A stretch of DNA of 6,181 bases from Pseudomonadota bacterium. Lineage in GTDB: Bacteria > Pseudomonadota > Alphaproteobacteria > Rhizobiales > Xanthobacteraceae. The DNA is taken from assembly GCA_023433965.1 (NCBI GenBank), contig JAEYTQ010000144.1, positions 1 through 6,181 on the forward strand, written 5' to 3'. Shown here piece by piece: positions 1 through 5,440 of the stretch. A program made the position numbers and the translations under genes. Within the stretch, counting starts at the first letter, position 1. Each line of letters starts with the position of its first letter. The notes beneath the pieces are model-generated. The model was not told where the DNA came from, did not search any database, and saw only the letters and a program-made list of their open reading frames with translations.

Positions 1-1
1 C

Positions 2-424
2 CGGCTCGAGATCGAGATCACGGAGTCGATGCTGCTGTCGAAATACGGTTCGGCCGCCTCGATCCTGAAAGCGCTGCTGCAGCTCGGCGTCACCGTGGCG
101 CTCGACGATTTCGGCACCGGGTTCTCGTCGCTGACCTATCTGCGCAAGCTGCCGTTCAGCCGCATCAAGATCGACCAGTCCTTCATCCGCGACATGCTGG
201 TGCAGCCGGATTGCGCCGCGATCGTGAAGTCGGTGATCTCGCTGGCGCGCGATTTGCGGATCGGCGTGGTCGCAGAGGGCGTCGAGACCGCCGACCAGCT
301 CGACTATCTCAGGCAGATCGGTTGCGAGGAGGTGCAAGGCTATCTGATCAGCCGCCCCGTAGCCGCGGATGCGGTGATGACGCTGCTGGAGAGGAAGAAG
401 ATTCGGGCGATTTACGCGGCGTAG
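2..424 (+). CDS. EAL-domain c-di-GMP phosphodiesterase, C-terminal part (5' end outside window)
   Basis: This is the C-terminal 140 residues of an EAL domain, the enzyme domain that hydrolyses cyclic di-GMP to linear pGpG. The reading frame is open from base 2 and ends at TAG 422-424, so the true start and any N-terminal sensor, GGDEF or membrane domains lie upstream of the window. Counting from base 2, the conserved catalytic and metal-binding positions are all visible: Glu8 in E-I-T-E-S, Asp35-Asp36 in D-D-F-G-T-G-F-S-S, Lys56 in K-I-D-Q-S-F, Glu92 in A-E-G-V-E-T, and Gln112 in Q-G-Y-L-I-S-R-P. The EAL signature itself falls before the window. From family knowledge, retention of these residues suggests an active phosphodiesterase rather than a degenerate receptor. 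The protein ends about 20 residues after the Q-G-Y motif, the normal end of the domain, so the domain is C-terminal. It converges on the reductase gene. Gene identity beyond the domain cannot be told. Confidence 0.93.
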   Translation, partial: RLEIEITESMLLSKYGSAASILKALLQLGVTVALDDFGTGFSSLTYLRKLPFSRIKIDQSFIRDMLVQPDCAAIVKSVISLARDLRIGVVAEGVETADQLDYLRQIGCEEVQGYLISRPVAADAVMTLLERKKIRAIYAA

Positions 425-464
425 GGGCCATTGTGCCTCGGTGCCAGCGACGCGGGAGGTGCGT

Positions 465-490
465 CCTCTCCCGCAAGCAAGCGGGAGAGG
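465..490. terminator. Perfect 10-bp hairpin between convergent genes, candidate bidirectional terminator
   Basis: CCTCTCCCGC (465-474) pairs perfectly with GCGGGAGAGG (481-490) around the 6-nt loop AAGCAA. It lies 40 nt past the stop of the EAL gene and 54 nt past the stop of the reductase gene, where both transcripts would need to end. Neither side has a T-run, so it is not a canonical intrinsic terminator. A related GCGGGAGG at 452-459 could compete for the left arm. From memory, CTCTCCCGC-type inverted repeats are dispersed in many proteobacterial genomes, so it may equally be a repeat element. Confidence 0.5.
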
Positions 491-516
491 TGGAGACCGC
501 GGCGACGCCCACTGCT

Positions 517-538
517 CCCAACGAAATTTCGCTTTGGG
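517..538 (-). terminator. Short interrupted hairpin just after the reductase stop
   Basis: CCCAA (517-521) pairs with TTGGG (534-538), and the palindrome CGAAATTTCG (522-531) extends the stem inside, with a CT bulge at 532-533. It starts 5 nt beyond the stop codon of the reductase on the minus strand. No U-tract follows it. It could protect or end the operon mRNA, but the structure is modest. Confidence 0.3.
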
Positions 539-543
539 CTAGG

Positions 544-1524
544 TCAGACCGCATCCGCGCGCAGCAGCGTATCCACGGTGATCGTACCCCGGGCGCGGGA
601 GACGCAGGCGCAGATCTTCTGGTTGACCTGCTTCTGGTGGTCGCTGAAGAAGACGTCGCGATGGTCGATCTCGCCGTCGATGTCGACCACGTCGATGGCG
701 CAGAGGCCGCATTCGCCGCGCTTGCAATCGGATATCACCTCGAAGCCGCTGGCGTTGAGCACGTCGAGCATCGAGCGCTCGCGCGGGATTTCGAGCTCGA
801 CACCGGAATCCTTCAAGCGCACCCTGAAGGTTTCGGTCGGCAACGTACCGCTGGAGCCGAAGGTCTCGTAGCGGAGATCGGGGAGCGGATGGCCTGCACC
901 GATCCAGGCATGACGCGCGGCATCGAGCATCCGCATTGGGCCGCAGAACAGGGCCAGCGTTCCCTGCGGCAGTGAAGCGAACAACGCATCGAGATCGAGC
1001 CGCTTGCCCTCGTCGCTCGCGTGCACGACGAGGCGGTCGCCGAGCGTTGCAGCGAGATCATCGAGATAGGCGGCCTCACGACGCGAGCGCACGGCATAGT
1101 GCAACGCCACGTCGGCCCCGCGCCGCACCAGGGCCTGCGCGGCCCCGAGGATCGGCGTGATGCCGATGCCGCCGGCAATCAGACAGTATTTCTCGCGCGA
1201 CCAGTCGACGGCGAGCAGCGAGGCCGGCTGGGTGATGTCGAGCCGCGCGCCCGGCTGCAAAGACCACATGTAGCGCGAGCCGCCGCGGGAATCATCGGTG
1301 CGGCGCACCGCGATCTTGAAGCCGCCCGGAGACGCCTCGCCGACCAGCGAGTAGGACCGCGTCTCCGGCTGCCCGCCGATGTCGATGCTCACATTGATGT
1401 GGCTGCCGACCGGATAACCGGCTTGGTCGAACCGATCCGGCTTGATCAGGAATTCGCGGATGCCGGGCGCGAGGTCGCGCGTTGACACCAGCGTTGCGGG
1501 AATCCAGGTCTCGATGAAGCGCAT
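544..1524 (-). CDS. VanB/phthalate dioxygenase reductase-type oxidoreductase (FMN, [2Fe-2S])
   Basis: A 326-residue electron-transfer partner for the Rieske oxygenase of the same operon. It would take electrons from NAD(P)H to FMN, then to a plant-type [2Fe-2S] centre, then to the oxygenase, in the cytoplasm. Domain order is as in phthalate dioxygenase reductase and VanB: an FMN-binding barrel with R-S-Y-S at residues 56-59, a pyridine nucleotide domain with G-G-I-G-I-T-P-I at 118-125 and C-G-P-M-R-M at 194-199, and a C-terminal ferredoxin domain with Cys267, Cys272 and Cys275 (C-x4-C-x2-C). The fourth ligand is Cys305 or Cys307, because the segment reads C-A-C-V-S-R-A. The length is normal for the family. 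ATG at 1524 is preceded by GAGGG (1536-1532) with 7-nt spacing; this site overlaps the TGA of the regulator gene 10 nt upstream, suggesting translational coupling. Substrate specificity lies in the oxygenase, so vanB is not asserted as the symbol. Confidence 0.92.
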   Translation of the reverse strand: MRFIETWIPATLVSTRDLAPGIREFLIKPDRFDQAGYPVGSHINVSIDIGGQPETRSYSLVGEASPGGFKIAVRRTDDSRGGSRYMWSLQPGARLDITQPASLLAVDWSREKYCLIAGGIGITPILGAAQALVRRGADVALHYAVRSRREAAYLDDLAATLGDRLVVHASDEGKRLDLDALFASLPQGTLALFCGPMRMLDAARHAWIGAGHPLPDLRYETFGSSGTLPTETFRVRLKDSGVELEIPRERSMLDVLNASGFEVISDCKRGECGLCAIDVVDIDGEIDHRDVFFSDHQKQVNQKICACVSRARGTITVDTLLRADAV

Positions 1525-1534
1525 GGGACTGCCC

Positions 1535-2287
1535 TCAATCGGTTGCGGTCTTGATCAGCGCGAGCGCAGGCAACAGATCGAGATGGGTCCGGTTGCGCAG
1601 CGCGAGCCGCAGGTTTCGCACCGCGAGCCGGGCATGCTCGCGCATGACGGCTTCGGCACGCGCGCCTTCGCGGTTCTCGATGGCGTCGATCACGACACGA
1701 TGATGCTCCTGGGCGATGACCAGGATCTGCTGCGCCTCGGGCAGTGCCGATTGCGCCATCACGAAACCGCTGGGCGAGGCAAACGGCAGCGCCGAGGCGC
1801 GGTCGATCTGGCGGATCAAGGGTGGGCTGCGCGACAGTTCGGTGAGCTGGGCGTGGAAACGCGCGTTCAGCGCGACATAGGACGAGAAGGCGTCGACCGA
1901 GATCGGCACCTGCCGCAGCAGCTCGTCGATCGCAGCCAGGCACTCCTTCAGCGGCTCTAGCTCGCGCGCGGAGACGCCGCGCTCGGCGGCGAAACGCGCA
2001 GCCAGGCCTTCGAGCGTGCCGCGCAGCTCGATGGAATCGGAGATGTCACGCTCCGAGAACGCCTTCACCATGAATCCACCGGAGGGGATCGCCTCGAGCA
2101 GGCCCTCCTCCTCGAGCCGCACCAGCGCCATCCGCACCGGCGTGCGCGAGGCGCCTGTCGTCTCCACCGCCTGCAGCTCGGAGATGCGCTCGCCGGGGCG
2201 CAAAGCGCCCGACAGGATCTGGTCGCGCAGCGCGAGCTGCGCCTTCACGGTCTGCGAGACGGAGCGGTCGATCTCACGTTCGGCCAT
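1535..2287 (-). CDS. GntR family transcriptional regulator, FCD (FadR/VanR) subfamily
   Basis: A 250-residue DNA-binding regulator. Residues about 10-75 form the winged helix of the GntR family, with I-L-S-G-A-L-R-P-G-E-R-I-S-E at 24-37, the recognition-helix segment S-R-T-P-V-R-M-A-L at 47-55 and the wing at 68-75. Residues about 85-230 form the all-helical FCD ligand domain. Its usual metal/ligand positions appear as Asn141 and His145 (N-A-R-F-H), His196 (E-H-H-R) and His218 (M-R-E-H-A-R). FCD regulators commonly bind small carboxylates and are often repressors relieved by the substrate of the neighbouring pathway; VanR with vanillate is the model. The gene lies between the oxygenase and reductase genes, 3 nt after the first and 10 nt before the second, so it is almost certainly co-transcribed and autoregulated. 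The ATG start has GGAG (2297-2294) with 6-nt spacing, embedded in the last codons of the oxygenase gene. The effector is not known. Confidence 0.93.
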   Translation of the reverse strand: MAEREIDRSVSQTVKAQLALRDQILSGALRPGERISELQAVETTGASRTPVRMALVRLEEEGLLEAIPSGGFMVKAFSERDISDSIELRGTLEGLAARFAAERGVSARELEPLKECLAAIDELLRQVPISVDAFSSYVALNARFHAQLTELSRSPPLIRQIDRASALPFASPSGFVMAQSALPEAQQILVIAQEHHRVVIDAIENREGARAEAVMREHARLAVRNLRLALRNRTHLDLLPALALIKTATD

Positions 2288-2290
2288 GGT

Positions 2291-3340
2291 CTACTCCGCG
2301 GCCTGAAGGTGCTTCGGCGCGTTTTCCTTCGCCACCATCCGATCGATCAGCTTGCGCGCCCACATCGCACCGGCGTCGATGTTGAGATTGTAGAAGATTC
2401 GGTCGGGGTTCTCGTCCATCGCGCGCTGCTGGGCTTCGAGGATCAGCTCGTCCTCGCGGAAGATGCCGGAGACGCCCTCGCGGATCTCGGTGGTGAGGCG
2501 CTGCTCGCCGAGTCGATAGTTGCGCACGAAGGCCCAGAAGTAATGGCAGGTCCTGTCGGTTTCCGGCGTGATGGTGTTGAGCACGAAGCCATTGACTCCT
2601 TTCGAGCGGTCGCCTTCCGGCGCACCGGTGCCAGCAGGTGCGACGCCGACGTCGATAGCGATGGTGCACGGCGCCTCGAAGCGGATGATCTGCCAGCGAT
2701 CGACGAGGCCCGGCTTGCCGAGCTGCTTGGCCCAGAACGGCGGCGGCTCGATGCCCCGCATCCAGCGCGTCACTGTCACCGTCTTCTCGCCGTGGGTGAC
2801 GTCGAACGGCGCTTCGGCGACCGCCTCGTTGCCGATGGAAGAACCATGCACGAAAGTCTCATGAGTGAGGTCCATGAGATTGTCGAGCACGAGGCGGTAG
2901 TCGCATTTGACGTGGATGGTCTTGCCGTCGCCGGCCCAGGCGGGATCGTGATTCCAGTGCATGTCCGGCACCAGCGCGGGATCGGCCAGCGCGGGATCGC
3001 CCATCCAGAGCCAGACGTAGCGGTGACGCTCGACCACGGGATAGGCGCGCACGCAGGCCGACGGATTGATGGTCTCCTGCGAGGGCATGAAGGTGCAGCG
3101 GCCCTGCGCATTGAACTTGAGGCCATGATAGCCGCATACGACGGTGTCGCCTTCGAGCCGTCCCTTGGACAACGGCACGAGACGATGCCAGCAGGCATCC
3201 TCCAGCGCGGCTACCGAGCCATCAGCCTTGCGATACATCACGACGTGCTTGCCGCAGATCGTCCGCGGCAACAGCGCCGGCTTCACCTCGGCGTCCCAGG
3301 CGGCGGCGTACCAGGCATTCATGGGGAAGGGCTTTGTCAA
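2291..3340 (-). CDS. VanA-like Rieske [2Fe-2S] oxygenase, aromatic ring-hydroxylating/O-demethylase type
   Basis: The terminal oxygenase of a two-component Rieske monooxygenase, 349 residues from the proposed TTG start. The Rieske domain has Cys50-W-His52 and Cys69-G-Y-His72. The catalytic domain has D-N-L-M-D-L-T-H-E-T-F-V-H, giving bridging Asp157 and iron ligands His160 and His165. Asp297, in R-E-D-E-L, is the likely third ligand by recalled alignment with dicamba monooxygenase (His160, His165, Asp294). The segments P-P-P-F-W, V-D-R-W-Q-I, I-T-P-E-T-D and L-N-I-D-A-G strongly recall vanillate O-demethylase VanA, which removes methyl groups oxidatively as formaldehyde. The Trp in C-W-H, where Pro is usual, marks a divergent branch, so the substrate is open. 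TTG at 3340 was chosen because GGGAG (3353-3349) stands 8 nt upstream and the protein then begins M-T-K-P-F-P-M-N-A-W-Y, as in relatives; a GTG at 3355 lacks a ribosome site, and ATG at 3322 is another option. First gene of the operon, followed by the regulator 3 nt later. Confidence 0.92.
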   Translation of the reverse strand: MTKPFPMNAWYAAAWDAEVKPALLPRTICGKHVVMYRKADGSVAALEDACWHRLVPLSKGRLEGDTVVCGYHGLKFNAQGRCTFMPSQETINPSACVRAYPVVERHRYVWLWMGDPALADPALVPDMHWNHDPAWAGDGKTIHVKCDYRLVLDNLMDLTHETFVHGSSIGNEAVAEAPFDVTHGEKTVTVTRWMRGIEPPPFWAKQLGKPGLVDRWQIIRFEAPCTIAIDVGVAPAGTGAPEGDRSKGVNGFVLNTITPETDRTCHYFWAFVRNYRLGEQRLTTEIREGVSGIFREDELILEAQQRAMDENPDRIFYNLNIDAGAMWARKLIDRMVAKENAPKHLQAAE

Positions 3341-3348
3341 TTGTCTCG

Positions 3349-3353
3349 CTCCC
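3349..3353 (-). promoter_or_regulatory. Ribosome binding site that decides the TTG start of the oxygenase gene
   Basis: On the minus strand GGGAG (3353 to 3349) is followed by 8 nt and then TTG (3340-3338). It overlaps the alternative GTG start (3355-3353), which therefore cannot use it. No purine-rich site precedes the GTG. Confidence 0.6.
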
Positions 3354-3358
3354 ACGGC

Positions 3359-3380
3359 TTATGTATGCGTTATGTATACA
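3359..3380. promoter_or_regulatory. Tandem operator candidate: TGTATACA plus a degenerate copy one helical turn away
   Basis: TGTATACA at 3373-3380 is a perfect 8-bp palindrome. TGTATGCG at 3362-3369 matches it at six of eight positions, centred 11 bp away, and both lie in an 8-bp direct repeat TTATGTAT (3359-3366 and 3370-3377). The sites fall in the leader of the oxygenase operon, about 20-35 nt upstream of the start codon. Short palindromes centred on GTATAC are typical binding sites of FadR/FCD-type GntR regulators, and one such gene is in this operon. Binding is inferred. Confidence 0.6.
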
Positions 3381-3420
3381 GTAGCGTAGGAGCGGAAGTA
3401 TTCAAGGCCGATTTTGGGGT

Positions 3421-3426
3421 AATATA
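3421..3426 (-). promoter_or_regulatory. Possible -10 box of the oxygenase operon promoter
   Basis: The minus strand reads TATATT from 3426 to 3421, five of six matches to the sigma-70 -10 consensus, in the most AT-rich part of the window. The -35 position would fall near 3449-3444 (TACAGA, a weak match), partly overlapping the distal TGTATACA palindrome. Transcription would start near 3414, giving a leader of about 75 nt that contains the proximal operators. The weak -35 makes this uncertain. Confidence 0.4.
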
Positions 3427-3444
3427 GTGCTCTAATGCGAGTTT

Positions 3445-3454
3445 CTGTATACAT
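3445..3454. promoter_or_regulatory. Distal operator candidate, inverted copy of ATGTATACAG
   Basis: CTGTATACAT at 3445-3454 contains the perfect palindrome TGTATACA (3446-3453). It is the exact reverse complement of ATGTATACAG at 3372-3381. The palindrome centres are 73 bp apart, close to seven turns of B-DNA, so two regulator dimers would face the same side of the helix. It overlaps the presumed -35 region of the operon promoter, which suits repression. Confidence 0.6.
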
Positions 3455-3468
3455 CCTTCTTTTCGGTC

Positions 3469-3512
3469 GTCATCGCCGCGGGGTACTGGATCCCCATCTT
3501 CGCGGAAATGAC
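3469..3512. repeat. 44-bp REP-like imperfect palindrome
   Basis: GTCAT (3469-3473) pairs with ATGAC (3508-3512), and CCGCG (3476-3480) pairs with CGCGG (3501-3505), separated by a symmetric 2x2 internal mismatch (CG against AA). The apex contains a further GGG (3481-3483) / CCC (3493-3495) around GGATCC. It lies between the pgm 3' end and the oxygenase operon promoter. The TACTGGATCCCC core resembles, from memory, dispersed intergenic palindromes of alphaproteobacterial genomes. It could end or stabilise the pgm transcript. Confidence 0.55.
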
Positions 3513-3560
3513 AACAGCGAGTGCGGCTCGAGCGGAGCACGGGGGCGCAACTGCGGGGAG

Positions 3561-3578
3561 GCCAAGAAGGCCCTTGGC
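3561..3578 (-). terminator. Small hairpin immediately after pgm stop
   Basis: GCCAAG (3561-3566) pairs perfectly with CTTGGC (3573-3578) around a 6-nt loop, starting 2 nt after the pgm stop codon on the minus strand. No U-run follows, so it is a weak intrinsic terminator at best; the larger palindrome at 3469-3512 may share the role. Confidence 0.35.
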
Positions 3579-3580
3579 AG

Positions 3581-5227
3581 CTACGCCGCGAACACCTTCG
3601 CCAGTCCCGCCTTCGCCTCTTCCTGAATCCGCGTCAGGTGCTCGGGGCTGCGGAAGCTTTCGGCGTAGATCTTATAGACGTCCTCGGTGCCCGACGGCCG
3701 GGCGGCGAACCAGCCGAAATCGGTTTCAACCTTGATGCCGCCGAACGGCTGGCCGTTGCCGGGGGCCTTGCTCAGCGTTGCGCGGACCGGGTCGCCGGCA
3801 AGATCCTTCAGGCCGAGCTGCTCGGGCGTGACCGACTTCAGAATGTTCTTTTGCGGCCCGGTCGCGGCGACGTCGATGCGGGCGTAATGGGGCATGCCGA
3901 ACTCGGCGGTGAGTTCGCCAAACAGCTGGCTGGGATCGCGGCCGGTCCTGGCCATGATCTCGGCAGCCAACAGGCCGAGGATGATTCCGTCCTTGTCGGT
4001 GGTCCACACCGTTCCGTCGCGGCGCAGGAACGAGGCCCCTGCACTCTCCTCACCGCCGATCCCGAAACCGCCGGTGACGAGCCCGTCGACGAACCATTTG
4101 AAGCCGACCGGCGTCTCCACCAGCTTGCGGCCGAGCTTCTTGGCGACACGGTCGATGATCGAGCTCGACACCACGGTCTTGCCGATCGCGGCGTCCTTGC
4201 CCCAGTTGGGGCGGTGCGCGAACAAATAGGAGATCGCGGTCGCGAGATAATGGTTCGGATTCATCAGCCCGCCGGTGCGCGTCACGATGCCGTGGCGATC
4301 GGCATCGGTGTCGTTGGCGAAGGCGACGTCGAAACGGTCGCGCATCGCGATCAGGCTCGCCATCGCATAGGGCGAGGAGCAGTCCATGCGGATCTTGCCG
4401 TCCCAGTCCACCGTCATGAAGCGAAAGGTCGGGTCGATCGCCTCGTTCACGACCGTGGCCTTGAGGCCGTAGCGCTCGATGATCGGATGCCAATAGTGCA
4501 CGGCGGCGCCGCCGAGCGGATCGATGCCGATATTGATCCCGGCGGATTTGACCAGGTCGAGATCGACGACTTGGCCGAGATCGGCGACATAGGGCGTGAC
4601 GAAGTCGTAGGCGTGCACGTTCGCTGCCTTGCGTGCCCGGGCATAGTCGATCCGCTTCACGTCCTCGAGGCCGGCCGCGAGATAGGCGTTGGCGCGCTTC
4701 TCGACCACGCCGGTGACGTCGGTATCGGCCGGGCCGCCATGCGGCGGATTGTATTTGTAGCCACCGTCCTCGGGGGGATTGTGCGAGGGCGTGATGACGA
4801 CGCCGTCGGCGAGGCCAGAGGTGCGGCCCTTGTTGTAGGTGAGGATGGCGTGCGAGATGACGGGCGTCGGCGTGTAGCCGCCGTCCTTGTCGATCATCAC
4901 CTCGACGCCATTGGCGGCGAACACCTCGATGGCGCTCACCAGCGCCGGCTCGGCCAGCGCGTGGGTATCGATGCCGATGAAGAGCGGACCGGTCAGGCCC
5001 TTCTCCTGTCTGTAGTCGCAGATCGCCTGCGTGGTCGCGAGGATGTGGCCTTCGTTGAAGGTGTTCTTGAACGAGGTGCCGCGATGGCCCGATGTGCCGA
5101 ACGCGACGCGCTGCGCCGGATCGGACGCATCCGGCTTGCCGGCGAAATAGGCGGTGACCAGCCGCGGAATGTTGGTGAGCGCGTCCGGCGAGGCCTGCTT
5201 GCCCGCCGCGGGATGAACATCAGCCAC
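3581..5227 (-). CDS. pgm: Phosphoglucomutase (alpha-D-glucose-1,6-bisphosphate-dependent)
   Basis: A 548-residue enzyme that interconverts glucose 1-phosphate and glucose 6-phosphate in the cytoplasm, linking glycolysis with glycogen, UDP-glucose and surface polysaccharide synthesis. All four loops of the alpha-D-phosphohexomutase family are intact, counted from the GTG start: F-G-T-S-G-H-R-G at 43-50, the phosphoserine loop T-P-S-H-N-P with catalytic Ser148, the magnesium loop D-T-D-A-D-R with Asp306, Asp308 and Asp310, the sugar loop G-G-E-E-S at 391-395, and the phosphate-binding R-P-S-G-T-E at 510-515. Length and motif spacing match the E. coli Pgm type (about 546 residues). The GTG at 5227 is chosen because GAGGA (5239-5235) lies 7 nt upstream and the protein then starts near the family norm; the frame stays open to an ATG at 5341, but that extension is Pro/Arg-rich and runs into the hairpin pair. 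It stands alone, divergent from the hydrolase gene, with no glycogen genes visible nearby. Confidence 0.97.
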   Translation of the reverse strand: MADVHPAAGKQASPDALTNIPRLVTAYFAGKPDASDPAQRVAFGTSGHRGTSFKNTFNEGHILATTQAICDYRQEKGLTGPLFIGIDTHALAEPALVSAIEVFAANGVEVMIDKDGGYTPTPVISHAILTYNKGRTSGLADGVVITPSHNPPEDGGYKYNPPHGGPADTDVTGVVEKRANAYLAAGLEDVKRIDYARARKAANVHAYDFVTPYVADLGQVVDLDLVKSAGINIGIDPLGGAAVHYWHPIIERYGLKATVVNEAIDPTFRFMTVDWDGKIRMDCSSPYAMASLIAMRDRFDVAFANDTDADRHGIVTRTGGLMNPNHYLATAISYLFAHRPNWGKDAAIGKTVVSSSIIDRVAKKLGRKLVETPVGFKWFVDGLVTGGFGIGGEESAGASFLRRDGTVWTTDKDGIILGLLAAEIMARTGRDPSQLFGELTAEFGMPHYARIDVAATGPQKNILKSVTPEQLGLKDLAGDPVRATLSKAPGNGQPFGGIKVETDFGWFAARPSGTEDVYKIYAESFRSPEHLTRIQEEAKAGLAKVFAA

Positions 5228-5234
5228 TGCAATA

Positions 5235-5239
5235 TCCTC
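5235..5239 (-). promoter_or_regulatory. Ribosome binding site supporting the GTG start of pgm
   Basis: The minus strand reads GAGGA from 5239 to 5235, then 7 nt, then GTG (5227-5225). This decides for the non-ATG start over the in-frame ATG 114 nt upstream, for which no comparable family sequence is recalled. Confidence 0.6.
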
Positions 5240-5260
5240 GTCCTGTCGTGAGTGCGGGAC

Positions 5261-5288
5261 ACCATAACATCGGCCCGGCTCCCGCCAA
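5261..5288 (-). promoter_or_regulatory. Possible sigma-70 promoter of pgm
   Basis: On the minus strand TTGGCG (5288-5283) and TATGGT (5266-5261) are separated by 16 nt. Each matches its consensus at four of six positions. Transcription would start near 5254, about 27 nt before the GTG start. This is a moderate match in GC-rich DNA and would need transcript mapping. Confidence 0.33.
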
Positions 5289-5330
5289 GGGCACAACACG
5301 CGCGGCGGGGGAGGCGTTCCTGAGATGCCC

Positions 5331-5399
5331 GTAGCCGGCATCAGCGCAGCGAGATGCGGGACTATCTGCCCCGGATGTCGCTTCGCTCATCCGGGCTAC
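5331..5399. repeat. Inverted pair of REP-like hairpins
   Basis: Two hairpins of equal size stand head to head. The left (5335-5360) has CCGGCATC against GATGCGGG with one mismatch. The right (5370-5395) has CCCGGATG against CATCCGGG, a perfect 8-bp stem. Both have 10-nt loops, AGCGCAGCGA and TCGCTTCGCT, and the second is the reverse complement of the first at nine of ten bases. The whole element is bounded by GTAGCC (5331-5336) and GGCTAC (5394-5399). From memory, GTAGCCCGGATGAGCG-type units are dispersed in Bradyrhizobium and Rhodopseudomonas genomes. It sits between the divergent pgm and hydrolase genes. Confidence 0.75.
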
Positions 5400-5440
5400 A
5401 GGACATGCTATGCTGCCCGCCAGGCTGGTCGAATCATCCC

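Noticed and set aside
211..975. A 254-codon plus-strand frame spanning the EAL gene end, the junction and the reductase 3' end
   Set aside because: It overlaps two well-supported genes in other frames and is Arg/Gly/Asp-rich without motifs.
3400..3405. TTGAAT as a -35 box paired with TATACA inside the proximal operator
   Set aside because: The spacing is 21 nt, and closer hexamers are poor matches, so the TATATT at 3426-3421 is preferred.
2309..3427. A 372-codon plus-strand frame antisense to the oxygenase gene
   Set aside because: Same codon-bias shadow. The opposite strand has complete Rieske and iron-binding motifs, and the plus-strand product shows no domain.
3521..5251. A 576-codon open frame on the plus strand running antisense to the whole of pgm
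   Set aside because: The minus strand carries a complete, motif-intact phosphoglucomutase. In DNA with this GC content and third-position bias, the antisense frame is rarely stopped. Its translation is a monotonous mix of Gly, Ala, Arg, Asp and Val with no recognisable motif.
5228..5341. N-terminal extension of pgm to an ATG at 5341
   Set aside because: It would add 38 Pro/Arg-rich residues, run into the left hairpin of the inverted pair and bypass the GAGGA site placed correctly before GTG 5227.
5405..5440. Upstream in-frame ATG for the hydrolase at 5405
   Set aside because: It adds M-L-C-C-P-P-G-W ahead of an otherwise well-formed signal peptide, and its only purine-rich stretch is too close to the ATG.
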